A stretch of DNA of 64,000 nucleotides from positions 248,001 to 312,000 of the forward strand of contig KV748261.1 in the NCBI GenBank assembly GCA_001692895.1, read 5' to 3'. Shown here one piece after another: positions 49,050 through 62,787 of the stretch. The DNA comes from Cenococcum geophilum 1.58 (lineage: Eukaryota; Ascomycota; Dothideomycetes; Gloniales; Gloniaceae). The position numbers and the translations under genes are program-made. The notes under the pieces are model-generated. The model was not told the DNA's origin, did not search any database, and saw only the letters and a list, made by a program, of their open reading frames with translations. Within the stretch, counting starts at the first letter, position 1, and each line of letters begins with the position of its first letter.

Positions 49050-50092
49050 TCAAGAAGCGAGCTTCCTATCCTTATTGCCTACCACTCCTACCGTTTCTGG
49101 ATGCGTATCCGGCTGCTCCCACACGCCCGGCGTGCCGGAATAGCGCCAGATAGTCCCGTCCTGATGCCACGAGTACAGATATATCCCCGCCGCCACGACG
49201 GGCGTCGCCGGAGTCATCGATCAGCTTCCACGCCTCACCGGCAGCTGAATGAGCAAAGATCTGGCCGCCGCGGTGCAGTTTGTAGAACTCATCGGCGGCG
49301 CCGGCGGCGATGGCTTTGGTCGCGTCGTTGCGGTCCAGCAGCGTCCAGACGCCGTGGTCGGGCGGCGAGGCCGTCCAGATGCCGCTGTTTTCGTGCAGCT
49401 AGTAGAGCTTCTTGCCGCTGCTGCTCACGGCCATCTGCTTCACTTTGCCGGTGCCGGACAGTAGAGTCGGTCTGCAGTCGAGGGGTCGCTAGCGATGGAG
49501 GATAAGGCGATGGCACTGGAGATGTTGGAGTTCTCTATTTTATCATGCCATTTTGGTTCCCGCTAGCCATATATTTTGTGTATGCACGTCACATCGTCGG
49601 GGTGTAGCGGATGAAAGGCGTTATAGTTAGGAGGTGTAGGCCACATAACTGAGGCTTCGACATGCGAACGGGGGCCCTATGCTGTGGCCGATTTCGTGCA
49701 AGGCGCAATGTGCGAATAGGCTCTCGGTCGTCCAGTCGAAATCATCGTTGAATGCAATGCTTACATGGCCACTGACAAAAAAGCCGCCTCACACGACCGA
49801 AGATGTCTGCGCTAGTTGAGATTGCCCTGCGGCCCGAATGGGGCGAAGTGAATGTATATATCAGCATCGTTGTCTGCCTTAGTGAAGGTGAGGGTGTAAT
49901 CGCAGCCTAGAATCCGAACGCTGACTTGACAATCTTCTTTTGAGCGCCAGGTGGCAGATCCGACGTGATATTATTGTGCTTCCATTTTGCCTCTTTCGAC
50001 GCCCATCTCTTCCGTACCGACGATGATGCTGGAGGTGTTGTTCCATAATCTGGTCTACTCATTGAAGCAATTGATTCATCGTAAACTTTGAC
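49050..50092 (-). pseudogene. Broken matrixin-like (M10A) metalloprotease with C-terminal lectin-like repeats
   Basis: Read on the minus strand. Family pieces occur in order: KRWASKEAKWKHNNIT and LPPGAQKKIVKSAFG (about 50010-49900), ADIYIHFAPFGPQGNL (about 49870-49825), VSIAFNDDFDWTTESLF and ALHEIGHSIG (about 49765-49675; HExxH with FNDD-xDWT before it is the zinc-protease signature). Farther on, repeat units follow: LLDRNDATKAIAAG, EFYKLHRGGQIFAH, LYSWHQDGTIWRYSG. These match the fungal LYxLHxxGxIWxYTG repeats. The final frame ends in a TGA at 49050-49052. Stops and frame changes interrupt it (for example TAG after SAFGF, TAA after VAYTS, TAG in LY*LHE), the prodomain is missing, and sequence left of about 50100 is transposon. 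The third HxxGxxH histidine is not seen. It was presumably a secreted protease. Confidence 0.72.
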
Positions 50093-51743
50093 TCAGCATG
50101 CTCAGACCAAGAAACCGATGAATATCCGCTGCGCGGATTATCGAATATCCGCAAGCTAACCTATTCGATCGATCGATCTGTTCCTTGGTCTAAGCCACTT
50201 TAGCAAGCTTTTAGAAGCTAAGCCGCTTTGTTTATATAAGGCAAACCATTAACTTTAACAAAATTAATATAAGCAACCGCCACGTCTATTATCCTATAAA
50301 TACCTATATTAGAATTGCCTTAATTAGCTCTCTAATTAATAAATTTTCTAGAACTAACTGCTAGCCATAGGTGCATCTAAAAGGCGTTAAAGAAACCCCT
50401 CTACTTTATTTAGCAGAAGCCAGTCTTCTTAAGCTTTTAATAATAAACTACCCTCTCTATTAACTAATACCGCTAGAGGATTAAGAGATATAGCAGATAT
50501 AGTACCTGAGGGCATTAGCGGTCTCATCCTACCCCTATTATCTCCTCTATTACTATCCTTAGCTTAAATATAGTCCTTAATAGCCTATTTACCGCTACTA
50601 AACTATATAGATCCCTAAGAGGATAAAGAAGTAGGAGTTAATAAAATACCCGTAATATCCGCAATATCCGTAATATTTACTAAGAGGATATCCACCGCAG
50701 AGAAGGTCTAGGTAATTATTAACCGTTTTAAGTTATAGTGGATATCTATAGGAGACCTAGCGCTTAAATGGATTATAATAGCTAAAGGTTTATATAAGGC
50801 ACTAAAGAAGAAAAGAGTAAGGGAGCTCCTTAGCAAACTCCTAGAGGATACTGATATCCTAAATATCTATACTAAAGAGATAAAAAAAATGCGGTATAGC
50901 GGGTATTAGTATTGCTTTTACTATCTAGGGAGAGCTTAAAGAGCTAAGGGAGAAAGAGTTACTATTTAGCAGCTTTAACTAATATATGGATATTAAGCAG
51001 CTTAACCTTAGGCAGTGCTATTAAGCTATAAAGACTTACGTACCTATACTAGAGTATATAATTACAGTATATTAAAAGAATTAACGTAAATATTCTCTAT
51101 ATAAAGGCCGTGCGGTTCTAATAGCTTCTATGCTTATATTTTAGCCTTTTATAAAACTCTATAAATTATATTCTATAGCTGCTAAGGATGTATCTCTAAG
51201 CTAACAGCGTTAAGCGCTATATACTTTCTATACTCTATAGGCTTAGATTAATTAATAATTATATTACTTTAAATTAGTAGAAGGAGCGGGTAGTTTAGAA
51301 GTTAAAGTTTAGCCTATAATCTTTATAGTATAGGTATACACTAACCTATATATAGGTAAAAATCCGCTTAATAGGTGCGGCTTCTAATACAATTATTATC
51401 TATAATAACTTTAACTACCTCTAATAAGTTAGGTATTAAACACTTAGGAATACTGGGACGTTCTATTTACGTATAACTAGTAAGCTTATCTTTAGCGTAT
51501 ATATACCTAATAGTAGGCTTTAATAAAGTATGCTTTATACGGATATTTTAATTAAGTTCTTAGATATTATAGAGGCTCTAAGTAATCTATAAAACGAGAT
51601 ATAAAAGTAGATCTTAATAGCTTTAATTTATAAAGCTATTATAAAAGCGTACCTAGGCCTTAATATATTACTTAGCAAAAACCTATAGTTTAAACATCTA
51701 TATATGCCTACTAAGAACTTAAAAGAGTTATTATTATATTATT

Positions 51744-54700
51744 GAGAGGGAGCTCTTGCTGCACCCGGCCTAAAAAGACCAAAAACAACTAAAAGAACCC
51801 TGAAAAACACCTAGAGAATCCCCCTGAGATGCATGTATCGCAGGGGAGGCACACGTCAAACGACGGTGGTTTGCACTCACGTGCGTCCACCAGAACCATG
51901 CCTAGCAATGGCCCTCCACAATAAGAACGGGCGAATACCACACTATAAAGCGGAAAGACCTCTATTAAGAAGGCATCTAATAAAATATAAAGCCTATTAA
52001 ACGCGTCTAGTATCTGTAGTTATAGGGGAGTAACCGTTAGCTATAATAAACTAATACAGCTAGTAGAATAGCTCCGCTAATTTAGCGAACCTTAGGCGCC
52101 CCTTTAGTAAACCCTTAACTAAATTCTCTAACGGCTAAGCAAAATTAAAAATAAATAAAACCCTTCCTTACTGGCGAACCGTACCTAGGCCGCCGTAGCT
52201 ATGCCTCTATAGTATAGGGAGCTTACCCCCCTAAAGATAATATCTGGATATATAATTATAATATAACTAAATATAGAGAAAGTAAAGGGGCTTAGGGGAT
52301 AATTAGAAATAGAAGTCCTTATAAAAATTTATAAAGAGGTCTATAACGCTATTATAATCCAATACCTTAGGAGTGGAGATATTAGAGTTACCCTAAGGGA
52401 CTAATAGGTAAAGGAATAAGCTATAAGGGTAGGGGATAGGTTAGGAGAACGTATTGGCATAAAAGTGCTCTGTAAAGATTACCTAGTTAAAGTCCTAGTG
52501 GTTCCCCTAAGCCTTAGGGTAGAAAAGGGACGCTAGGCGGATAATACAGCAACTATATATAAGATAGTAAAACAAACGGAACGCCTTATACTAGGACTTA
52601 AGATTACTTAAATCTAATGGCTTTAATAGAAAAATGCAAACTAAGTATATAATAAGAATAATAAAAGAATATAAGGGTCGCCAGAGACTCGCTAGGGAGA
52701 CGCCGGTTAAACGTATAGCTCCCTTATTATTAGCATATATACACCAGAAATGTAAAAACTCCTTATCTAAAAAGGTATTATTATAAATGGCCTTATATAC
52801 GACGCAAGGCTCTATAACTATAAACTCCGCCTAGAACGATGCTACCGCTATATATAATAGGGATATACCTAATCCACATGCGCAGCACAGGTGTGCTACG
52901 GCTACTGTGCAGGCCCCTATAATATAAGAAACTACTTAAATTAAGACTAAATAAAATGCGCAAACTACCACTAAAGCACATATAAGGTGTGGGAGAGAGG
53001 AGACTGCATTAAATATAGGAGACAGAAGATAAGGGCTTAATAGCTGCGGGAATAACTATACGCTAGGTTATATAAATGGAAATAATAGGCGATAAGCTAG
53101 GGGGGTATAGGTGCCTTTCTAGCATTTCCTACCTTTAATACTGGGGGGCTAGGCCAGCTATCCTAAGCCTTAACGGGCTAGAAGTGACGTCGCGTAATAT
53201 TACTAGACTGTATAGGGATATAAGGGTTACAGGGGATATAAGGGAGAGGACGCCCTATAGGAAGACCATTATAGATAGCTACAGTAAGCTTAAGACCAGG
53301 ATAATTAAGAATTAGACTTAATGCGGTAAATATAACATTTATAGCCGACTCTTAAAGGGTATATAGCTAACTAGTAAGAATAGGGGAGGAACTGGAGATA
53401 ATAATAGATTTAGATATAGAAGCACTACTAGGAATATAAGATATGGGAATAGAAAGCTCTATATAAAATAAGTAGTAACTAGGATGTAGACACAAGAGAT
53501 AGAAGCTCTAAATATCCTAGAGAAAGTGGAAATAGAGGAAGCGAGGAATAAAGGAGAGGTAAAGGACCCCCGCCGGGGGTCCGCTACCTATCTATTATAT
53601 AGTATAACTGCGGTAATATAAACCACTATCTTGTAAGGCCCTTGCTAGACAGCTTAGACCTAGAGAAATACTATATCCTTACTATACAAGAGCCGTATTA
53701 TAATGCCTACATATAATTAATATACTGCCCCTAAGGATTCCAGCTCCTATATAAACCAAAAGCAGCCATATATGTGTGCTTTATAATTAGCAAGGCTATC
53801 AGCCTATTCTTATAGTTATAGCAGGCAGTTAACCTAGATATTGCAGTTATAATAATCTAGATATATAGGGGACCGGTATAGATTATTAATGTGTATAACC
53901 CTAGGGTTAAAGGGGTCCTATAAACAGAGAATATTATATTGGTAATAAACTTACTAGAAACCGAAGGCATAGAGTCTATCCTATTAGGAGATATAAACCT
54001 CTACTACCTGCGGTAGGGGGGTATCTATGTTACTGCTGAACGATAGGTAGAATGCCTACTAAAAGCTATAGACACCTAGGGCCTTAAGCTAGCCACCCCC
54101 CTAGGAGCAATTATATGGTAATAAGGCACCGCTAGAAGCATAATTAACCTTATATTTATGGATGAAGGCCTATACTAGAGACTTAAAAGGTGTAACCCCG
54201 AAGAAGAATGGGCACTTGCTTTAGACTATATCCCTATCTAGATACAGCTAGATCTAGATATTAAGGCATAATTAAATAGCAAAAGATATGTAATAAGAAA
54301 GCTTAAGATAAATAGCTTCCTTAATATAGTTAAATAATAACTTTAAAACCTAGAAGAAATCTACCTGATACCGAATAAGCGAGGCTTAGTGGCTACCCCT
54401 AAGAAAATCAACCAAAGACTAGAAAGGATTTAGGCAGTAATTAAAAATGGGTTAGAAGAGCACTGCCCGATCTTAAAAGCGGGCCCCTATACGCGATACG
54501 TATGGTCCGTATAATGCGTAGTTTTTATTGCTAGCTAATGACGAGCAAGAAGAAAATATATAAGTAGCTATAATCCTAAAGACGAGAGATATTATAAAGA
54601 CATAAGAAACTAGCTAAAGAATACCTTAAAAAAAGAAGTAAGGAATAGCTGGAGACGGTTTATAAATAAGCATACTACTAACCCGAGCCTCCCCTATAAT

Positions 54701-57260
54701 AAAGGTCTTTGGAGGATGGCGAAATAGGTAAAGAGAAAGGCAGGATATCTAGTAGAAGACCTACACCTTCCGCCCCTGCGAAGACTAGGTGAATTACTGG
54801 CTATAAGCGACAATAATAAGAAGGTAAAAATCCTTATAGAAAGATTCTTCCCTTAACCAGCTTTAGTAGACCTTAGTAATATTATAGGTAAAGCACCGGT
54901 GACTCGCCTAAGGGTCGACAGTGATATAACAACTAAAGAAATGGCTAGAACCATTAGCCGCCTTTTAAATAATATAGTATTAGGACCAGATGGGATCCTA
55001 AATAAAGCCCTAAAAACCTGCGGACCATTAATAGCACCTTAGCTTGCGGATGTAGCTAGAGTATGCTTTGTAATAGGCTACTACCTAAGACTTAGAAGAG
55101 CTATGACAACGTTTATCCTATATAAAGAAGGTAAAGTAGACTACTTATTTCCAGGGAGCTACCGCCCTATTGCCTTAGAGAATATCCTTAGTAAGATCCT
55201 AGAAAGGGTAATAGCGGACCGCATAGCAGATACGGTAAAGGAACACGCCCTATTACTATAAAGCTAAATAGGGGTAAGAAAGAACCGCTTAACACTATTA
55301 GCACTTACGTTACTCGCTGCTACTATTAAATTAGCATAGGCGATGTGAAGAGACTTTATAGTATTAATGCTTAGCTTAGATATTAGTGGCGCCTATAATA
55401 ATATACCCTATAAGCGTCTTCTATACATCCTTAGAGCAAAAGGCTTCCCAGAATGGATTATATAATTTATTTAAGGGTTTATAGGCCAAAAAGAAATATC
55501 GCTGGTCTTTAGCGGATACTAAAGCCCCCCTATCGCAGTTGCAACAGGAATACTATAAGGATTACCCCTCTTGCCTATACTCTTCCTTTTCTTTGTAAGC
55601 AACCTACTTAACTCCTTTAAGGAAGGGGCGACCTAGGGAATAGGCTTCGTTAATAATATAAACCTAATTATATATAGGCCAACAGCCGCAGAGAATTGTA
55701 GAACGCTAGAGAAAGCTTATAACACCTATATAAAATAGGTAAGATAATATAGAGTCTAATTCTTACTAGAGAAGTACTAGCTAATCTATTTTATAAGAAA
55801 ACGTAACTAATTTATAGATCTCTAGCATATAATTTATATCTAAGGCTTTAGGGGTTAGCTAGTTTAGAGCCTAAGAGTATTAGGAGTATAGGTAGATAGT
55901 AAGCTTTGGTGGAGCGCATATGCGGCTTAAGCGGCCTATAAGGGCTAAGCACAGTATATTATATTATCTAGGATCGTTAATTCTATATAGGGTCTATGCT
56001 TCTAGAGGTTACGCCTACTATATATAGCAGTTGTCCGGCCAACTATAATATATAGGTCTAGTATTTGGGCCATTAGAGAATCTAAGAAAGGCCCCCCTAA
56101 ATCGCTCCTTAAACCACTTTAAAAGGTCTAAACAGCCTGCCTCCGGAGTATAATAGGCGGATATAAGCGAATGGCCATAGTACTGCTTAAGAAGGAAGCT
56201 AATATTCCCCCCCTATAACTATATATTAAAGCCGCTGTAATATAAAGGGCGTAAAAGGAACGTAACTCTAATATTATAAAGTATATTAAGACACGCCTAA
56301 ATAAACTATAGAGGGACCTTAGGGCGCCTTATAGGAGAATAAACTAACAACCCTAAAGTAGGGAAGATATATTAGAGAAATAGGTAAAGAAAGTAGAAGA
56401 AGAATAGTGCTGCTTTAGGGCCTAGGCCTATATAGAGGAGGAAGGGAGACGCGTAAGAGGTTAGTAAGGACAATAGTAAGAGAGAGAAAAGAGCTAAAGT
56501 AAAGTATAAAAGAATGCTAGGAAACTAACTACCGTAATATAATACTGGCTAGACCAACGCTAGAGAGGCGTATAGGAGTTAAAGGTATAGAGATTAACTA
56601 AGGTAAGAAGAACCTAAGCCGTAGTATAGTTAACGCCATAGGGGGTAAACACTTTAGGGCTCTAAGAAGGCCTAACAAAGGCAGAAAATATAATAGTAAT
56701 ACTCTTAAGAATAGGAGTAATAGAACTAAAAGACTGGCTCTACTAGGTAGGTATCCTAGTAGGTAGCCTAAGATGTGAATATAGCTAGCCAAGACAGATA
56801 CTAAAGCACGTAATACTACTATGCCCCTTACGTACTAACTGAGAAGTAATACTTTTAGTAGCTGGCATAGAGAACTATAAGACACTGCTCTTAATATAAA
56901 AAGGCCTTAAGGCGGTTACCTAGTGGCTTATTAGCTAAAATATACTAAACCAGTTCTGGGTTATAAAGGAAATAGCAATAGAAGGTAGGGGGGCGAGTAA
57001 CGGGTGCCCCCTATTAACTCTATAGTAGTAGAGTAAAGTTTACAATACTAGCGCGTCTATAGGCTTATTACGGTAGTAGTGGTTTCTAAAAAGGTTAAAA
57101 AGTAAGGTAGTAAGAGCACTATAGGTGACTTGTAAGCGAGTCCTAAAAGGTAGGGAGATGGATTATAGGGTTTTCTTAAATAGAGTTTTCTCCCTATATG
57201 TATATAAGGAGTAGTCCGCGTAGGCCTAATAGGGATCTAAATCAGACGTTAAGTAATGAA
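51744..57260 (+). mobile_element. Tad1-like LINE, copy C, full length
   Basis: A 5.5-kb uninterrupted non-LTR retrotransposon. The 5' end AGCTCTTGCTGCACCCGGCC starts at 51751. ORF1 sequence lies at about 52100-53600. An APE endonuclease region (LLETEGIESILLGDINLYY near 53950) is followed by the reverse transcriptase (54900-55800: VLGPDGILNKALK, PGSYRPIALENILSKILE, LDISGAYNNIPYK, ATGIL*GLPLLPILFLFF, GFVNNINLIIY where YADD is expected). The 3' tail ends GACGTTAAGTAATGA. A TTATTATTATATT-like duplication of about 13 bp flanks it (about 51730-51743 and 57261-57273). Numerous TAG/TAA stops make it inactive. It serves as the reference for copies A, B and D. Confidence 0.88.
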
Positions 57261-57421
57261 TTATTATTATTATATATGCCTACTATTAATATAATACCTA
57301 TTATGTAAACATCTAGGCTTAACCTAAAACCTATTATAACTAAAGAGGCTTCTATATTTAAAACCTATAAGGTACTAAATAATATCTTTCTTTATTAAAT
57401 AAATCTATAATATACTAATAA

Positions 57422-60400
57422 TAATAAATTCAATTTACCGCCCGTCCCAGTCCCCCTAATAGGTCCACGCAGGCTAATACCTTCTATAGGAAAAACTCTA
57501 ACCTAGAGAAAACCCCACCTCGGGCCGTGCTGGAGAGATAGTAGCGTTCCGACATTAGAGCGCTAGCGGCTCGCCTTCTACCTACCTTTAAGTCTATATA
57601 TTAAGCTAACTGGCCGCGCTTTGCGGACAATCTTACTCTACCCCCTTCTTTCCTTATCCTTTTACCCTTATTCTTTTACTAGTCCTCTAGGCTTTAAAAG
57701 GGCTAGTATCTACTTATATCCTCTGTATCTATTACCTTTACTACCTAAAACTAGAGTAAAATACCTAACTATACTAGCCATTTTGCTGCTGCTTAGGCGC
57801 TTTCTTTATTATTTAAAATATCTTAAAGGCGTTCCGAGGCGCATTTTGCTATAAAGTCTGCCCTTTAGTAGTTTAGATACTAGAACAGCATATAGTAGAC
57901 TATTTACCTTATTTAGCCGCATTCGCACCGTGGGAGAACCACTAGTATACTAACGGATATAAGCTATATATTAAGCCCTATTACCTCTATATAAAGAAGA
58001 AATAGTGCTATAGCCTTTGCTTTTATTAGGCCTTCGTATAATAGGATTATAGGTTTCCCCTATAGGGTCTTCCACGTGGTTTCTGTGCGGTCTTTAGCCT
58101 TTACCTACTACCGTCGTCGCTATTCTAAATCTGCCCATTTCGCGATAAAGGTAGTTGCCCGCCTTTAGTGCTGGTGACCTCCTATACAGTAGCGGCGCTC
58201 CGCCTACGCTTTGCCGGCGTTCCGCTGGCCACGCTTACGGGGGTTTATTATAGCTTCCTACTCTATATAGTCCTTCTAGTGCGCGAGGAAGCCTTATATC
58301 TTATTTTTATAGTCCTTTACGCGTTTCCTAAGCGCTTTTAATAGTACTAGTGGCTGTTTTATTTTTTACTGGCGCTTTACTAATATATTCTAGATACCTT
58401 TAAGTGCCTCTACTAATTCCTTTTCTACCCTATTAAAGGCCGTCTTGGCGGCTCTTTAGAGGGCTATTATTTTAATATAGAGTTGGATTAAGGGAATAGC
58501 CGCTTCCTTCTCTATTATAGCTATTAGTGTTTACTAGTATACCCCTATAACCCTATGGAGACACTAGTTCTGGACTTTCTATAGTGGTTTAAGTAAGCTT
58601 TTCGCTGGCGTTCCGCCGTCGTCCCGTACTCCCCACACTTAGGCGCTATATAGCATTGCTAGTTGGACGGTGGCTGTATATAGGAGGCGTAAGCGGCGCA
58701 TTAATGGGCCCTATATAGACGCGGTAATCCTTAATATTACTTTAAAGGCTACTAAGCCCTTACTTACGGCCTTTTTAACCTACTCTTTCTATTAGAGCTT
58801 AAGGTCTACCTAGATCCCTAGGACTCGTATACTGGTTTTCTAAGGGGCTGTCTTATAGCTGGCGATACGTATGGTAGACGCAAGGTCTATAGTGGCGTGG
58901 TGTTGTCGCCTTATAAAGTGTATAAGCTAGTACTTCTTAGGGGCAAACGCCGCCCCGTATCGATTTGCCTATATAGTGTAATAGTTATAGGCGGCCTCTA
59001 ATTATTAACAGTTCTCTGCTGTGGAGTCCCCCTAGGTAATAAGGTTTGTGTTATCTATAAAGCTAAACCCTAGCGTGCCGCTATTAGGGTGCTAGAATTT
59101 CTCTAACAGCTCTAATATAAAAAAGAGTAATAAAATTAGTAATAAGGGTGACCCCTAGGGGATACCTATCTGTGTTTAAATCTAGTTACTTTTATATCTT
59201 ATAAACTTAATATAGGTTTTATATGCTGTTAGGAAGCTTTATATAAAGTCTATAAGCCACTTTAAAAAGCCTTTTTTTTTTTTAGAATATAGAGGAGCCT
59301 TTTATAGGAGACGTTGTTAAATGCCCCTGCTAAGTCTAGGCTTAGTATTAACACTATACACCTACGGCGCGTTTGCCACGCCGTCTATATATAGGAGCTA
59401 AGCAGTCCTACTGCTAATAGTATGGATTATTTACGCCTTACTCCTATCTAGTTCCAAGGGAGTAGCCCCTACTTCTCTGCAGCCTTAGATATAATATTAG
59501 CTACGTGCTTTTCTAGGACTTTTACTAGCGTGTTTTTAAGGGTAATTGGTCTATAGCTGCCTAGGAGAGAGTAGTCTTTCTTTCCTTCTTTACGTACTAC
59601 TACAGTTATAGATTCTTTAAGGCTTTTTAGTATTATTCTGCTAGTAAAGCAATAACTAGCTACTTCTACTAAATCTTTTATAATAACTAGGGCAACCACT
59701 TTAAGGACCTTATTTGGTATGCTATTTAGCCCTAGAGCTTTTCTATTTAGAAGACTTATAATAAGCTTACCAATTTTTTCTATTAAGATAGTGGGGCTAA
59801 TATTAAGTATATTTTGTTCCCTTATTATCTTTATATCGCTAAGGTCTGCTATTTTAGTTTTAGGAAAGAACTTAGCTGTAAGGATATTAGCCTTTATAAT
59901 ATTATTGTCTATTAAGGGATCCTTAGTAGACCTCCTAAGGTCTAGTAGATAGGGGTCCACCTTTGCTATACTTGCTTTTTTACTCTATTTTAATAGAGTC
60001 CAAAGTCCCTTATTATATAGTTTTAACTAATCTTTAGTAATTTTATAAATAAAGCGTTTTTAGTTATCACAACTAACTCTCCTAGTCTCTTTTTACAGTT
60101 AATTATTTAATGCTAAATATCTTTAGTGGTCCTTAGGGTTGTTATAAGCTTAGAGCTGTTATTACGTCTATTAGGCGCCGGTGTAGAGCTATATAGCCTA
60201 TAGCAACTATTCTTAATAGGCCTGCCGGCTAGGCTATGCTTATAGGCAGTGTTCTTTAAGTGCTTACTTAATCCCTTCCTAAAGGGCTTAAAAGGGGTCT
60301 TTAGATGTGGCCTAGTTAAGCTCCTAGATGCTTTAGAGAAAGCCCTATAAGTCTAGCTTCTTAAGGGCAAGGCGCTGGCGTTCCGCTAGCGGACAGCCGG

Positions 60401-62787
60401 CGTTATTAATTTAGATATAGATCGGTATATGGTCTCTTATAAGGGCCTATTCCTTAACTATACTATAGAAGTTAACTTTTCTGTATAGATCTGGTGATAT
60501 AAACGTAAGGTCTATTATATTCTCCTATTGCCCTCTTTTCCATATAGGCTCTCCTTTTAGTATGGCGAGTACCAGGCCTTTAGCATTGGTTTCGGCCAAA
60601 AGGCGTTCCGCCTGCTCTTTACTGGCTATATGCTTTCCGCCCTATATCGGGTAGTAGGCATTAAAGTCACCTAAGAGTATAATTTCTCCCTTGGCTTCCT
60701 TAATAGCTATTTTAACCTTAGGCCATGCCCTAATCTAAGGGCCATCTTTACGCAGGTTATAGATATTAATAATTATAGCCTTTAGCCCCTTTAGGCGTAC
60801 CTAGAGGGTTACAGTAAAGGGGCCGTGCTATCTACGCTTTTAATACACGGCGTTAATATTCCAGCTAATTATAAAGTAGACCTTTGTTATAGGGAGAGCG
60901 TTATATATAAGTGTGAATCCCCTAGGGTAGTATGTTGATTTAGTGTATCTATTATATACCGGCTCCTAAATTATAAGGACCTAGTAGTCCGCCAGTATAA
61001 CGCTGTTAAAGAAGGGGCGACACGCCCCTTAGTTTATATTTCCGCAGTTATACTAGATAATTATACACTTACTTATTTAAAGTGGGTGTGGGCTTATCTA
61101 TATCTATATCCTATTCCTCGTTGTTTTTACTATTAACTATTATTGCTCTATTAGCGTAAAGCCGGAGCCTTAATTATAATCTATCTCTGCTTACTATTTT
61201 AATAAAAGATAGTTTACCTAGTCCCCGTTTAAGTGGTTATTCTTAGGTCCCTAGGTAAAACATTTCCCGTCCTCTTTTCTTATTAGTGCTAATTATAAGG
61301 TTTCCTGGTATTAAGGGTTGGTATATTATTTCTACGGCTTCTTATATACGGAGCGACTGCGTTAAGAGGGCTATCCTCTTTATTTAGATACCTTTAAGGT
61401 AGCTTTAAAAGGTCCTATACTCCTTTTTTTACTATACTTTATAGGCTTTACCGCAGTTAATATAGGCTACCCTTTCCTTAGGGCAATCTGTGGTGTTATG
61501 TAGTCCCGCATATTACCCACATTTTATTTACTTTCCGTATGCGCTTTATATATGCCCCTATTAATTATAGCGGTAGCATTACTTTATAATTACGCTATTC
61601 TTAAATAGCCTAGTCTTAAAAAGCTAGGATTTAATAACTATCCCACTTTTTATAATCTTTTGCTAAATTGCTTAGGTTAGGGCGCTAATTATAATTATTT
61701 CCCTAGTCTTCTTAGGTTCTCTCTAGGCGCTACTAGAGCTTGCCTGGCGTTTCGCCTACGCTTTAGGGTCGTATAGCTATTAGATCTAGCTAATAGCTAT
61801 TCTAAACACGAGGCGCTTTATAGCTTTATAGATGGATTAAATTAATTCTAAATTATCTACGTCCCTTCTACTGTTAATTAGAGTCTTAAGTAGGACTCCC
61901 GGTACTTTTAGGAGGTAATCTTTTCTTAGTATCCTAAGTCCTAGCGCGTCTGGCCCGTTTAGGATTTAGTCCTTTATTATTTAGGAGGGGATATAGATAT
62001 CTACGTCCCTACTATTAAGGGTGCGTATGGTATATACGCTTAGTATTATTCTCTAAATAGTCTTAAGAAGCTCCCCTAGTTCGTGGCCCTAGGGCTCCTT
62101 AAGCCGGACGCGTACACTCGCTCTCTATAGTGCCGCGACTATGTTTACCGTATGGGCCGCCTACGCAGTAACGGCTGCCTAGGTTTGGACCTGTACTAGG
62201 GGAACTCCTAGGCCTAGGGGTCCTTCTTTACGCGTTTCTTTTTAGATTTTCTTAATACTAGCTTTAATTTGGTTAAGCTAGGCCTTAGTCTCTTATTCTT
62301 AGGTTATCTAGGGGACTAGACGCGTTAAGAGGGCTTTAATATACTATATTGCCTCTTAAATAGAGGCAAGTATCTAGTGCCGTAGAGTTTCTTCCTCCTC
62401 TTTTATAAGATCGTCTTTAATTTATTTAAGTATTTTCTTTAGTTTTTGCCATTGCTGGTAGCTGTCCTTTTCGCGTTATTACCTACCTGGTTTGTGGTTC
62501 GGCTCCCGCGCGTCACGACTCTTATAACTCCAGTAGGAAGCCTGCGCCCCTCCGTCGTCCCCCATGCTCTAGATGGGGGGCAACGTAGTTTTATAGGGTT
62601 TCTCAGTGCGGGGAATAGGATTCCGATATCGGGTTGCTTTATTAAGTGGTTTTGGGCTGGTTTCGCTGCTGTTACGGCTTTTAGGGTTATATATATTAAT
62701 AATTTATACCAGTCCCCTATATATTTAGATTATTATAATAATAACAACTACTCGAGTAGGTTATAGTGATGTTGGTTAATAAAGCTT
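57422..62787 (-). mobile_element. Second-family Tad1-like LINE, minus strand
   Basis: A 5.4-kb element flanked by an exact 14-bp duplication, TAATATACTAATAA, at 57408-57421 and 62788-62801. It runs right to left. The GC-rich 5' leader is at about 62440-62680. An endonuclease region is around 60400-61100, with a GxxNAYYPI-like block near 60650. The reverse transcriptase is around 58900-59960; a 163-codon open stretch at 59469-59960 reads NRKALGLNSIPNKVLK and LGSYRPITLKNTLVKVLE. The 3' end lies at about 57430. It differs from copies A-C throughout but has the same architecture. It carries fewer stops in places than copy C, so it may be younger or less often targeted by RIP. Confidence 0.8.
62681..62745 (-). 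repeat. Scrap of first-family LINE inside the 5' end of the second-family LINE
   Basis: About 65 bp closely match an internal endonuclease-region segment of the first-family LINE (copy B near 16697-16760, copy C near 53845-53910), in the same sense as the second-family element. Shared words include TATATATTAATAAT and CCCCTATATAT. The 14-bp duplication lies outside it, so it was inserted as part of the second LINE. Confidence 0.65.

Noticed and set aside
49101-49516. Arg-rich plus-strand and minus-strand frames, GC-rich
   Set aside because: Shadows of the metalloprotease pseudogene's repeat region, whose meaningful reading is on the minus strand in other frames.
62446-62766. 106-residue plus-strand frame in GC-rich sequence
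   Set aside because: Antisense to the leader of the second-family LINE; no domain.
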